Assembly: GCF_014656195.1 (NCBI RefSeq)
Contig: NZ_BNBY01000004.1
Span: 299,790-363,789, forward strand
DNA: 64,000 nt
Direction of reading: 5' to 3'
Source: Kitasatospora xanthocidica
GTDB taxonomy: Bacteria; Actinomycetota; Actinomycetes; Streptomycetales; Streptomycetaceae
The notes beneath the pieces are model-generated. The model saw only the letters and a program-made list of their open reading frames with translations, was not told where the DNA came from and searched no databases. Shown piece by piece: positions 38,638 to 46,701 of this stretch (positions are counted from its first letter, which is position 1; every line of letters begins with the position of its first letter). The position numbers were made by a program, and so were the translations under genes.

Positions 38638-40416
38638 GTGGACATGGCATTGCACGACCCGCTGATCGGCGCCCTGCTCGACAACCGGTACCGGGTCGAG
38701 CAGCGCATCGCCACCGGCGGGATGTCCACCGTCTACAAGGGCACCGACACCCGGCTGGACCGGGTGGTCGCCCTCAAGGTGATGCACCCGGCGCTGGCCG
38801 GCGACGAGGGCTTCACCGCCCGCTTCATCCGCGAGGCCAAGGCCGTCGCCAAGCTCACCCACCCCAATGTGGTCAACGTCTTCGACCAGGGCGCGGACGG
38901 CGGAAACGTTTTCCTCGCCATGGAGTACGTGCCCGGCGCCACCCTGCGCGACCTGCTGCGCGACCGCGGCGCGCTCTCCGTCCGGGCCGCGCTGGACGTC
39001 CTGGAGCCGGTGCTGGCCGCCCTCGGCGCCGCCCACCGGGCCGGGCTGGTGCACCGCGACGTCAAGCCCGAGAACGTGCTGATCACCGAGAGCGGCCTGG
39101 TCAAGGTCGCCGACTTCGGCCTGGTCCGGGTGCTCGGCACCGCCGACGGCGCCCCCACCTCGACCAGCACCGCCACCGGCGGCACGGTCCTCGGCACGGT
39201 CTCCTACCTGGCGCCCGAGCAGATCCTCCCGGACGCCCCCACCGACCAGCGGGTCGACGTCTACGCGGCCGGCATCCTGCTGTACGAGATGCTCACCGGC
39301 CGCCGCCCGCACACCGGCGACAACCCCGTCCAGGTCATGTACAAGCACCTGCACGAGGACGTCCCCGCGCCCTCCCTGACCGCGCCCGCGGTCGGCCCCG
39401 AACTGGACGCGATAGTGGCCGCCGCCTGCGCCCGGGCCGCCGAGGGCCGGCCGTACGACGCGGTCGAGCTGCTCGCCGCCCTCCAGCGGGTCCGCCGCAC
39501 CCTGACCCCGGCCGAGCTGGACGCCGAACCGCCGGCCTCCACCCGCCCCAGCCCGCGCTACCCGACCAGCGAGCCGACCTCGGTGATCCGGCAGCCGCCC
39601 GCCGACGCGGTGCCGCCGGAGCGCACCAGCGTGCTGGACGTGCCCGCGGACCTGATGGACCAGCTGCTCACCGAGCCGCGCCCGTACGACGAGCCCGCCC
39701 CGGCGCGCGAGCGCCGGCCCGGCCTGCTGCGCCGGGTCCCCCGCAAGGCGCTGATCTGGGCCGCCGCGCTGACCGCGCTGGTGCTGGCGGTCGGCGGCGC
39801 CACCTACGGGCTCTCCGAGGGGCTGTACGGCTCGGTGCCCGGGGTGCTCGGCAAGGACCGGACGGAGGCGCAGCGGATCCTGGACAAGGAGGGCCTGCAC
39901 GGCAGGTTCGTGGAGTCGTTCAGCGAGTCCGTTCCGGCCGGGCAGGTGATCTCCACCGACCCCGGGGTGGGCGCGCGCACCCGCCGGAGCGACACCGTCA
40001 CCCTCACCGTCTCCAAGGGCCCCAAGCGGATCGCCGTACCGGACCTGGCCGGCAAGAGCGCCGCCGACGCCGCAGCGGCCCTGGCCGGCGCCCAGCTCAC
40101 CAGGGGCGGCGTGACCGAGACCTACGACGACAGCGTCCCGGAGGGCTCGGTGATCAGCAGCTCGCCGGCGGCCGGGCAGCAGCTGCAGGAGAACGCGGCG
40201 GTCTCGCTGGTGGTCAGCAAGGGCATGGTCCCCGTCCCGAACGTCACCGGGCTGACCAAGGACGAGGCGCAGAAGGCGCTGCAGGCGGCGGGCTTCACCA
40301 TGCAGACCACCGGCTGGGACGTGTTCGGCGCGGTCAAGGTGAACGGCCAGTCCCCGGCGGCCGGCGAGCGGCGGCCGCAGCGCAGCGCGGTGACGGTCAG
40401 GTTCTCGCTCTTCTAG
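38638..40416 (+). CDS. membrane Ser/Thr protein kinase with PASTA domains
   Basis: PknB-type kinase, 592 residues. Kinase domain at about 18-280 with ATGGMSTVYKG, Lys47 in ALKVMHP, HRDVKPEN with catalytic Asp141 and DFG Asp159. A P-rich juxtamembrane linker, one membrane helix at about 371-392, then three PASTA repeats ending at the C terminus; these domains bind uncrosslinked peptidoglycan or lipid II in related kinases. The GTG at 38638 is preceded by TAGACT 7 bases away, so the message may be leaderless; an upstream open frame is ignored. Its neighbourhood (dcw genes, Rv2175c-type DNA-binding protein) suggests a wall-growth or division signalling role. Activation-loop Thr/Ser residues are present (TSTSTATGG). 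Confidence 0.95.
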   Translation: MDMALHDPLIGALLDNRYRVEQRIATGGMSTVYKGTDTRLDRVVALKVMHPALAGDEGFTARFIREAKAVAKLTHPNVVNVFDQGADGGNVFLAMEYVPGATLRDLLRDRGALSVRAALDVLEPVLAALGAAHRAGLVHRDVKPENVLITESGLVKVADFGLVRVLGTADGAPTSTSTATGGTVLGTVSYLAPEQILPDAPTDQRVDVYAAGILLYEMLTGRRPHTGDNPVQVMYKHLHEDVPAPSLTAPAVGPELDAIVAAACARAAEGRPYDAVELLAALQRVRRTLTPAELDAEPPASTRPSPRYPTSEPTSVIRQPPADAVPPERTSVLDVPADLMDQLLTEPRPYDEPAPARERRPGLLRRVPRKALIWAAALTALVLAVGGATYGLSEGLYGSVPGVLGKDRTEAQRILDKEGLHGRFVESFSESVPAGQVISTDPGVGARTRRSDTVTLTVSKGPKRIAVPDLAGKSAADAAAALAGAQLTRGGVTETYDDSVPEGSVISSSPAAGQQLQENAAVSLVVSKGMVPVPNVTGLTKDEAQKALQAAGFTMQTTGWDVFGAVKVNGQSPAAGERRPQRSAVTVRFSLF

Positions 40417-40441
40417 GGCGTTCCCGAGGCCCCCGCCGGGC

Positions 40442-41071
40442 TCAGCGCAGCGGGCCGTCGCCCGGGTCCTCCTGGTAGGAGTAGCGCTGCTCGCTCCAGG
40501 GGTCGGCGAGGTTGTGGTAGCCGCGCTCCTCCCAGAAGCCGCGCCGGTCGGCCCGCATGTACTCCACCGCGCGGACCCACTTGGGGCCCTTCCAGGCGTA
40601 CAGCTGCGGGACGACCAGCCGCACCGGGAAGCCGTGCTCGGCGGTGAGCGCCTCGCCGTTGCGGTGGGTGGCCAGCAGGGTGCGCGGGTCGGCGAAGTCG
40701 GCCAGCCGCAGGTTGGCGCTGTAGCCGTACTCGGCCCAGACCATCACGTGGGTGACGCCGGGCGCCGGGGGCACCAGGTCGAGGACGGCGGCGGCCGATA
40801 CGCCCGTCCAGGTGTTGCCGAGCACGGAGAACTTGGTGACGCAGTGCAGGTCGGCGACCACGGTGGTGCGCGGGAGGGCGTTGAAGCCCGCGAAGTCCCA
40901 GCTGTGCTTCTCCGCCGAGGCGGTGGCGCCGAACACCTGGAGGTCCCAGCTCGGCGGCTTGAAGCGGGGCACCGGCCCGTAGTGCAGGGCGGGCCAGCCG
41001 CGCTGCACGCGCTGGCCCGGGGGGAGCCTCGGGTCAGACGGCGGAAGCGGTTCGTATTTGGACTGACCCAT
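40442..41071 (-). CDS. molybdopterin-dependent oxidoreductase, sulfite-oxidase/YedY-like
   Basis: Short 209-residue protein consisting of the oxidoreductase molybdopterin-binding domain. Key Cys77 in DLHCVTKFSVLGNTWTGV matches the cysteine ligand of Mo. Also seen: SWDLQVFGA, HVMVWAEYGYSANL, HGFPVRLVVPQLYAWKGPKWV and WEERGYHNLADPW. No twin-arginine signal is visible with this start, suggesting a cytosolic protein. I start at the ATG at 41071 (MGQSKYEPLPPSDPRLPPGQ); the frame continues open upstream. Substrate unknown. Confidence 0.88.
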   Translation of the reverse strand: MGQSKYEPLPPSDPRLPPGQRVQRGWPALHYGPVPRFKPPSWDLQVFGATASAEKHSWDFAGFNALPRTTVVADLHCVTKFSVLGNTWTGVSAAAVLDLVPPAPGVTHVMVWAEYGYSANLRLADFADPRTLLATHRNGEALTAEHGFPVRLVVPQLYAWKGPKWVRAVEYMRADRRGFWEERGYHNLADPWSEQRYSYQEDPGDGPLR

Positions 41072-41301
41072 GGATCCATGGTGACAGACGGCGGACGAGC
41101 GCCGACGCGCGCCCCTTGGCACGCATTCGCGCCCCGCCCGTACGGGCCAGTGGTCGGCCCTCCGACGGGCGGTTTCCCACCAAATCGGATATTCCGACAC
41201 ATGTCCTAGTGAGTGTGAACTTACTGGAATTTCTTCCCATCACGGTGCCAGGATGCCCAGCGCAGGCCCCCACCCCCAGGACGAGCGCAGGAGGCACCCC
41301 C

Positions 41302-41781
41302 ATGCAGGGCGATCCCGAGGTCATCGAGTTCCTCAACGAGCAGCTCACCGCCGAGCTGACCGCGATCAACCAGTACTTCCTGCACGCCAAGATGCAGGAG
41401 AACTTCGGCTGGACGAAGCTCGCCAAGTACACCCGGCACGAGTCCTTCGACGAGATGAAGCACGCCGAGACGCTCACCGACCGGATCCTGTTCCTGGACG
41501 GGCTGCCCAACTACCAGCGGCTGTTCCACGTCCGGATCGGCCAGACGGTCAAGGAGATGTTCGAGGCCGACCGCCAGGTCGAGGTCGAGGCGATCGACCG
41601 GCTCAAGCGCGGGATCGTGGTGATGCGGGCCAAGAACGACGTCACCTCGGCGAACATCTTCGAGGACATCCTGGCCGACGAGGAGCACCACATCGACTAC
41701 CTCGACACCCAGCTGGAGCTCCTGGAGAAGCTCGGCGAGGCGCTCTACCTGGCCCAGCTCATCGAGCAGCCGGAGTCCTGA
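41302..41781 (+). CDS. bfr: bacterioferritin
   Basis: Heme-containing iron-storage ferritin forming a 24-mer. The 159 residues have all di-iron ligands in position: Glu18, Glu51, His54, and later Glu94/Glu127/His130 (ADEEHHIDYL), and Met52, the axial heme ligand. ATG at 41302 has a near-perfect AGGAGG 8 bases upstream. The convergent neighbour encodes the matching ferredoxin. Upstream sequence TAGTGAGTGTGAACTTACT is AT-rich with a short inverted repeat and may be its promoter. Confidence 0.97.
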   Translation: MQGDPEVIEFLNEQLTAELTAINQYFLHAKMQENFGWTKLAKYTRHESFDEMKHAETLTDRILFLDGLPNYQRLFHVRIGQTVKEMFEADRQVEVEAIDRLKRGIVVMRAKNDVTSANIFEDILADEEHHIDYLDTQLELLEKLGEALYLAQLIEQPES

Positions 41782-41833
41782 GGGCTCGGGCCACCCGCGC
41801 CCAGACGGCTCGGGCCGCCCGCGTCCCGAGGGC

Positions 41834-42148
41834 TCAGGCCACTCGCAGCGAGACCACCGGCGCGAGCGGGGCGACCTGGGCCGCGGCGGGCACCGGAGCG
41901 GTCGTGGCGCCGGGCGCGGCGCCGACCGCCGGCTCCGGGTCGGCGAGGCCGAGCTTCGCGGCCAGCCGCGCGGTCGGGCAGGGCCGGGCGCCGTGCTCGC
42001 CGAGCAGCGCCTGGATCCGGCGCACGCAGGACCCGCAGTCGGTGCCGGCCTTGCAGCCCTTGGCTATCTGGCGGGGGGTGTTGGCACCCCCGTCGATGGC
42101 CTTCTTCACCTGGTCCTCGGTGACCGCATGGCACATGCACACGTACAT
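41834..42148 (-). CDS. bacterioferritin-associated [2Fe-2S] ferredoxin
   Basis: Bfd-type protein, 104 residues, that reduces bacterioferritin to release iron. The Bfd domain (1-60) shows MYVCMCHAVTEDQV with Cys4 and Cys6 and then GTDCGSCVRRIQALL, giving four cluster cysteines. An A/P-rich tail of about 45 residues follows, longer than E. coli Bfd. Start ATG at 42148 with GGGAGA upstream; an upstream in-frame extension overlaps the iron boxes and is rejected. Convergent with bfr, 52 bases apart. Confidence 0.93.
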   Translation of the reverse strand: MYVCMCHAVTEDQVKKAIDGGANTPRQIAKGCKAGTDCGSCVRRIQALLGEHGARPCPTARLAAKLGLADPEPAVGAAPGATTAPVPAAAQVAPLAPVVSLRVA

Positions 42149-42182
42149 CGCGGAATCTCCCGGGGTGAAGCGGAAATGGATC

Positions 42183-42221
42183 TTGACTAAGGCTTGCCTT
42201 AGCTCACTAAGCCTCACCTTA
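42183..42221. promoter_or_regulatory. two DmdR/IdeR-type iron boxes
   Basis: Two overlapping-phase sites upstream of the bfd-like gene: 42183-42201 (TTGACTAAGGCTTGCCTTA, 15 of 19 to the degenerate TWAGGTWAGSCTWACCTWA consensus) and 42203-42221 (CTCACTAAGCCTCACCTTA, about 14 of 19). They lie 35-73 bases from the ATG, where the promoter must be, so iron-loaded DmdR would repress. Scores were counted by eye. Confidence 0.8.
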
Positions 42222-42239
42222 CCTGGCGATCCGGGTGTG

Positions 42240-42283
42240 AAAAAGCCCCTCCGGCCTCGGGAATCCCGAAACCGGAGGGGCCT
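42240..42283 (-). terminator. rho-independent terminator of the DAHP synthase gene
   Basis: On the minus strand, GCCCCTCCGG pairs with CCGGAGGGGC, with an inner CGGG/CCCG stem, followed by TTTTT. It lies about 40 bases after the stop codon. Confidence 0.92.
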
Positions 42284-42324
42284 TCGTCACAGTCGCCCGC
42301 CCGCTCACCGGGGCGGCTCGGGGC

Positions 42325-43674
42325 TCACTGCCCCCGGTACATCTCCGCGACCAGGAACGCCAGGTCCAGCGACTGGCTGCGGTTGAGCCGCGGGTCGCAG
42401 GCCGTCTCGTAGCGCTGGTGCAGGTCGTCCACCAGGACCTCGTCGCCGCCACCGACACACTCGGTGACGTCGTCGCCGGTCAGCTCCACGTGGATGCCGC
42501 CCGGGTGGGTGCCGAGCGCGCGGTGCACCTCGAAGAAGCCCTTGACCTCGTCCAGGACGTCGTCGAAGCTGCGGGTCTTGTGCCCGCTGGAGGCCTCGAA
42601 GGTGTTGCCGTGCATCGGGTCGCAGATCCACACCGGCTTGGCGCCGGAGGCGGTGACCTTCTCCACCAGGGCGGGCAGGTGGTCGCGGATCTTGCCCGCG
42701 CCCATCCGGGTGATGAAGGTCAGGCGGCCGGGCTCGCGCTCCGGGTCCAGCTTCTCGATCAGGGCCAGCGCCTCGTCCACCGAGGTGGTCGGGCCGAGCT
42801 TGACGCCGATCGGGTTGCGGACCTTCGAGGCGAACTCGATGTGCGCGTGGTCCAGCTGCCGGGTGCGCTCGCCGATCCACACCATGTGGCCGGAGACGTC
42901 GTACAGCTCGCCGGTGCGCGAGTCCACGCGGGTCAGCGCGGTCTCGTAGTCGAGGATCAGGGCCTCGTGCGAGGAGAAGAACTCGACGGTCTTGAACTCC
43001 TCCGGCGCGACACCGCACGCGTTCATGAACGCCAGGGCGTTGTCGATCTCCCGGGCGAGCTGCTCGTAGCGCTGGCCGGCCGGCGAGTTGCGCACGAAGT
43101 CCTGGTTCCAGGCGTGCACCTGGCGCAGGTCGGCGTAACCACCGGTGGTGAACGCGCGGACCAGGTTGAGCGTCGCGGCGGACGCGTTGTACATCCGCTT
43201 CAGGCGCTCCGGGTCCGGGCGACGGGACTCGGGGGTGAACTCGAAGCCGTTCACCGAGTCACCGCGGTAGACCGGCAGGGTCACGCCGTCGCGGGTCTCG
43301 GTCGACTTGGAGCGCGGCTTGGAGTACTGGCCGGCGATCCGGCCGACCTTCACCACCGGCACCGAGGCCGCGTACGTCAGTACGGCGGCCATCTGCAGGA
43401 GGGTCTTCAGCTTGTTGCGGATGTGCTCCGCCGAGACGCCGTCGAAGGCCTCGGCACAGTCACCGCCCTGGAGGAGGAATGCCTCCCCGCGCGCCACGGC
43501 TCCGAGCCGGGCGCGCAGCTGGTCGCACTCGCCGGCGAAGACGAGCGGCGGATACGAGGCGAGCTCGGCAAGGGTCTTGCGCAGAGCCTCTTGGTCCGGC
43601 CATTCAGGCTGCTGCGCCGCGGGCAGGGACTGCCAGGAGTGGGCAGCCCTCGATGTCTCAGTCGTAGCGGTCAC
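42325..43674 (-). CDS. class II 3-deoxy-7-phosphoheptulonate synthase (DAHP synthase)
   Basis: First enzyme of the shikimate pathway, joining PEP and erythrose-4-phosphate. The 449 residues begin WQSLPAAQQPEWPD and contain LPPLVFAGECDQLRARL-like PLVFAGECDQLR, FLLQGGDCAEAF, VGRIAGQYSKPRS, GDSVNGF, EFFSSHEALILDYE, MVWIGERTRQLD, GVKLGPTTSVDEAL, ITRMGAGKIRDHLP, and CDPMHGNTF, all typical of class II. GTG at 43674 is chosen (VTATTETSRA); the 200-residue upstream open frame is rejected. TAGCCT is 7 bases before the GTG. Divergent from the trp unit, whose product it feeds. Confidence 0.96.
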   Translation of the reverse strand: MTATTETSRAAHSWQSLPAAQQPEWPDQEALRKTLAELASYPPLVFAGECDQLRARLGAVARGEAFLLQGGDCAEAFDGVSAEHIRNKLKTLLQMAAVLTYAASVPVVKVGRIAGQYSKPRSKSTETRDGVTLPVYRGDSVNGFEFTPESRRPDPERLKRMYNASAATLNLVRAFTTGGYADLRQVHAWNQDFVRNSPAGQRYEQLAREIDNALAFMNACGVAPEEFKTVEFFSSHEALILDYETALTRVDSRTGELYDVSGHMVWIGERTRQLDHAHIEFASKVRNPIGVKLGPTTSVDEALALIEKLDPEREPGRLTFITRMGAGKIRDHLPALVEKVTASGAKPVWICDPMHGNTFEASSGHKTRSFDDVLDEVKGFFEVHRALGTHPGGIHVELTGDDVTECVGGGDEVLVDDLHQRYETACDPRLNRSQSLDLAFLVAEMYRGQ

Positions 43675-43793
43675 ACGGCCAAGGCTACGGGGTGACACGA
43701 GCGATTCGTGACCATTGCCCGAGTGGTGAGACACATCTCGGACAAACGCGTGACCAGCCTCACCCGTCCTGCCGGATCCGCTACGCTCGAACC

Positions 43794-43865
43794 ATGCACG
43801 CGCCCCACAACCACTCCTGGTGGTGGGCCTCCTCCAAGGGTGGCCCACCGATCGCGCGTTCCTAG
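43794..43865 (+). CDS. trpL: trp operon leader peptide TrpL
   Basis: Short open frame of 23 codons, ATG to TAG, with three consecutive Trp codons (TGG TGG TGG at codons 9-11) inside. TACGCT precedes the ATG by 6 bases. It is followed by a strong terminator hairpin and then the anthranilate synthase gene. Peptides of this kind act as Trp sensors in ribosome-mediated attenuation, which has been described for a Streptomyces trpE gene. No competing antiterminator was folded. Confidence 0.92.
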   Translation: MHAPHNHSWWWASSKGGPPIARS

Positions 43866-43873
43866 ACGAACAC

Positions 43874-43899
43874 GACGGCCGCCCCTCGGGGCGGCCGTC
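43874..43899 (+). terminator. trp attenuator hairpin
   Basis: GACGGCCGCCCC-TC-GGGGCGGCCGTC, a perfect 12-bp stem with 2-base loop, 9 bases after the trpL stop and about 75 before the trpE start. It can act as the attenuator when the leader is translated without pause. Stalling at the Trp codons would release an alternative stem with the region around 43800-43850 (the repeat GGTGGGCC/GGTGGCCC supports such pairing). Confidence 0.85.
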
Positions 43900-43974
43900 G
43901 GCGTCTGAGCAGACGGCCCTCCGGGAGCGGAACCCAGCACCGCCCTCGCCATCCACCCGGAAGGAAGCCGCACC

Positions 43975-45912
43975 GTGACCACCGTCACCGACCTGCTCAG
44001 CCGTCTCACCGCCCCCGGCGCCCCCGCCTTCGCCCTGCTGCACCGCCGCACCCCCCGCCTCGCCCCGGACACCGTCGAGGTGCTGCTCGGCACCGTCGAC
44101 AGCTACGAGCGCCTCGCCGACCTCCCGGTGCGCGAGGGCGCCCCGGCCGGCGGCACCCCGGTGCACGACCTGCTCGCGCTCGTCCCGTACCGGCAGATCC
44201 GCGAGCGGGGGTTCGAGGCGCATGACGACGGCACCCCGTTGCAGGCCCTCGCGGTGGCTGAGCAGCACGTTCTCCCCTTGGCCGAATTCACCACCGCCCT
44301 ACCGCAGTTGCCGGTGTCACTTGCCGGTGGCGCGTTCGACGTGGACGACGATTCGTACGCCTCGATCGTCCGCCGGGTGATCGAGGAGGAGATCGGCAAC
44401 GGCGAGGGCGCCAACTTCGTGATCCGGCGCGACTTCCACGCCACCCTCGAAGACTTCTCCCCCGCGCTCGCGCTGACGCTGTTCCGGCGGCTGCTGGAGC
44501 AGGAGCGCGGCGCCTACTGGACCTTCCTGGTGCACACCGGCGACCGCGTCCTCGTCGGCGCCTCCCCCGAGGTCCACGTCCGGCAGAGCGGCGGCACCGT
44601 CGTGATGAACCCGATCTCCGGCACCTACCGCTATCCGGCGGGCGGCTCCGACATCGACTCGCTGCTCCGGTTCCTGCACGACCCGAAGGAGCTGGAGGAG
44701 CTCACCATGGTCGTGGACGAGGAGCTCAAGATGATGTGCACGGTCGGCGACCTCGGCGGCCAGGTGCTCGGGCCCCGGCTCAAGGAGATGGCCCACCTCG
44801 CCCACACCGAGTACGAGCTGCGCGGGCGCACCTCGCTGGACGTCCGCGAGGTGCTCCGCGAGACGATGTTCGCCGCGACCGTCACCGGCAGCCCGGTCGA
44901 GAACGCCACCCGGGTCATCCGGCGCTACGAGCCCACCGGCCGCGGCTACTACTCGGGCGCGCTCGCCCTGATCGGACGCTCCGCCAGCGGCGGGCAGCTG
45001 CTGGACTCGCCGATCTGCATCCGCACCGCCGACATCGACCCGGCCACCGGCCGGCTGGCCGTCCGGGTCGGCGCCACCCTGGTGCGCCACTCCGTCCCGG
45101 AGTCCGAGGTCGCCGAGACCCACGCCAAGGCCGCCGGGGTGCTCACCGCGATCGGTGCCCGGCCCGTGCCCGCCCGGCTGCCCCACCCCACCGGCCCCCG
45201 GCTCGCCGACGACCACCGGGTGCAGGCCGCCCTCGACTCCCGCCGGGCCGGCCTCGCGCCGTTCTGGCTGCGGATGCAGGCGCCGACCCCGGTCACCGAG
45301 ACCGAGCCGACCCTGGTGGTGGACGGCGAGGACACCTTCACCTCGATGCTGGCCCACCTGCTCGGCTCCCTCGGCCACCGGGTGACGGTCGTGCGCTACG
45401 ACGAGCCGGGGCTGCGCGCCCTGGTCGCGGCGCACCGCGGCCCGCTGGTGCTCGGCCCCGGGCCGGGCGACCCGGCCCTCGCCGACGACCCCAAGATGGC
45501 CGTGCTGCGGCCGATCGTCGCGGACGCGCTGGCCGCCGTCCGCTCCGGCGCCCGGACGGCGCCGCTGCTCGCGGTCTGCCTCAGCCACCAGCTGCTCTCC
45601 GCCGAACTCGGGCTGGCCCTGGGCCGCAAGGCCGTCCCCTACCAGGGGGCGCAGGAGACCATCGATCTCTTCGGCACCAAGCGGACGGTCGGCTTCTACA
45701 ACACCTTCACCGCGCGCTGCTCGGAGGCCGACGCGGCCCGGCTGGCCGCCGAGGGCGTCGAGGTGGCCCGGGACGCCGCCACCGGCGACGTCCACGCCCT
45801 GCGCGGGACCGGCTTCGCCGGCCTCCAGTTCCACCCCGAGTCGGTGCTCACCCGCGAGGGCGTGGACATCGTGGCGGGCCTGCTGCGCGAGGCGGTGGCC
45901 GTACCGCGCTGA
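43975..45912 (+). CDS. trpE: fused anthranilate synthase components I and II (TrpEG type)
   Basis: Single 645-residue polypeptide. Component I (about 100-435) has the chorismate-binding fold with GASPEVHVRQSGG, NPISGTYRYP, VDEELKMMCTVGDLGG, ATVTGSPVENATRVI and YYSGALALIG. After a linker, component II (about 440-645) is a class I glutamine amidotransferase with LGPGPGDPA, catalytic Cys535 in AVCLSHQLLS, and FHPESVLTRE containing the catalytic His. It makes anthranilate from chorismate and glutamine. The attenuator and adjacent DAHP synthase imply tryptophan biosynthesis; a phenazine-type PhzE is less likely. GTG start with GGAAGGAAG before. Confidence 0.95.
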   Translation: MTTVTDLLSRLTAPGAPAFALLHRRTPRLAPDTVEVLLGTVDSYERLADLPVREGAPAGGTPVHDLLALVPYRQIRERGFEAHDDGTPLQALAVAEQHVLPLAEFTTALPQLPVSLAGGAFDVDDDSYASIVRRVIEEEIGNGEGANFVIRRDFHATLEDFSPALALTLFRRLLEQERGAYWTFLVHTGDRVLVGASPEVHVRQSGGTVVMNPISGTYRYPAGGSDIDSLLRFLHDPKELEELTMVVDEELKMMCTVGDLGGQVLGPRLKEMAHLAHTEYELRGRTSLDVREVLRETMFAATVTGSPVENATRVIRRYEPTGRGYYSGALALIGRSASGGQLLDSPICIRTADIDPATGRLAVRVGATLVRHSVPESEVAETHAKAAGVLTAIGARPVPARLPHPTGPRLADDHRVQAALDSRRAGLAPFWLRMQAPTPVTETEPTLVVDGEDTFTSMLAHLLGSLGHRVTVVRYDEPGLRALVAAHRGPLVLGPGPGDPALADDPKMAVLRPIVADALAAVRSGARTAPLLAVCLSHQLLSAELGLALGRKAVPYQGAQETIDLFGTKRTVGFYNTFTARCSEADAARLAAEGVEVARDAATGDVHALRGTGFAGLQFHPESVLTREGVDIVAGLLREAVAVPR

Positions 45913-45928
45913 GCGGCCGCGGAGCCGA

Positions 45929-45980
45929 GGATCCGACGGCGTCCCGGGCGGTTCGCGGCCGCCCGGGGCCCGTCGGATCC
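45929..45980. terminator. long palindromic hairpin between convergent genes
   Basis: Arms GGATCCGACGG and CCGTCGGATCC (11 bp) enclose CCCGGGCGG/CCGCCCGGG (9 bp), giving a two-part stem of about 20 bp in the 96 bases between trpE (plus) and the response-regulator gene (minus). Probably a bidirectional terminator. Confidence 0.85.
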
Positions 45981-46008
45981 CGTCTTCCGGGGCCTGCTCG
46001 ATCGCGTA

Positions 46009-46701
46009 TCAGATCTCGTCGAGGCCCTGCTCGATCGCGTACCGGACCAGCTCCACCCGGTTGTGCAGCTGCAGCTTCCCGAGCGTGTTCTGCACGTGGT
46101 TCTGGACCGTGCGGTGCGACAGCACCAGCCGGTCCGCGATCTGGCGGTACGACAGGCCCTTGGCCACCAGCCGCAGCACCTCGGTCTCCCGGGTGGTCAG
46201 CTGCGGCGCGGCCGGCGCCGAGGCCGCGACCGGCTCGGCGGCCAGCCGGCGGAACTCGCCGAGCACCAGGCCGGCCAGGCCCGGGGTGAACACGGCGTCC
46301 CCGACGGCCGTACGGCGCACCGCGTCCAGCAGCTCCTCCCGCCCGGCCGACTTCACCAGGTACCCGGTCGCACCGGACTTCACCGCCTCCAGCACGTCCT
46401 GGTGCTCCCCGCTGGCCGACAGCACCAGCACCCGCACCGCCGGGTCGTGCGCGACCACCTGGCGGCACACCTCGGCGCCGGGCAGCCCGGGCAGGTTGAG
46501 GTCCAGCACGACGACCTGCGGCGTGCAGGCGCGGGCGCGGCGGACGGCCTCCTCGCCGTCGCCCGCCGTGGCCACCACGTCCAGCCCGGCCTCGGCGAGG
46601 TCGCGCGAGACGGCGTCCCGCCACATCGGGTGGTCGTCGACCACCATCACCCGCACCGGCCGGTCGGTGGTCGGCTGATCGGTCGTCAGCTGGTCGGTCA
46701 T
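46009..46701 (-). CDS. macR: NarL/FixJ-type response regulator MacR
   Basis: Transcription factor of 230 residues: receiver domain with VMVVDDHPMWRDAV, phospho-acceptor Asp in VVVLDLNLPGLPG and Lys in GYLVKSA, then a LuxR-type HTH (about 168-225: LTTRETEVLRLVAKGLSYRQIADRLVLSHRTV). Overlaps the kinase gene by 4 bases. The pair corresponds in position and type to the MacRS system described in S. coelicolor (morphogenesis and actinorhodin), which lies in the same gene order. Confidence 0.9.
   Translation of the reverse strand: MTDQLTTDQPTTDRPVRVMVVDDHPMWRDAVSRDLAEAGLDVVATAGDGEEAVRRARACTPQVVVLDLNLPGLPGAEVCRQVVAHDPAVRVLVLSASGEHQDVLEAVKSGATGYLVKSAGREELLDAVRRTAVGDAVFTPGLAGLVLGEFRRLAAEPVAASAPAAPQLTTRETEVLRLVAKGLSYRQIADRLVLSHRTVQNHVQNTLGKLQLHNRVELVRYAIEQGLDEI

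Noticed and set aside
44317..45834. A 505-codon antisense frame opposite trpE.
   Set aside because: Shadow of trpE; composition D/G/A/V/R/E-rich with no domain.
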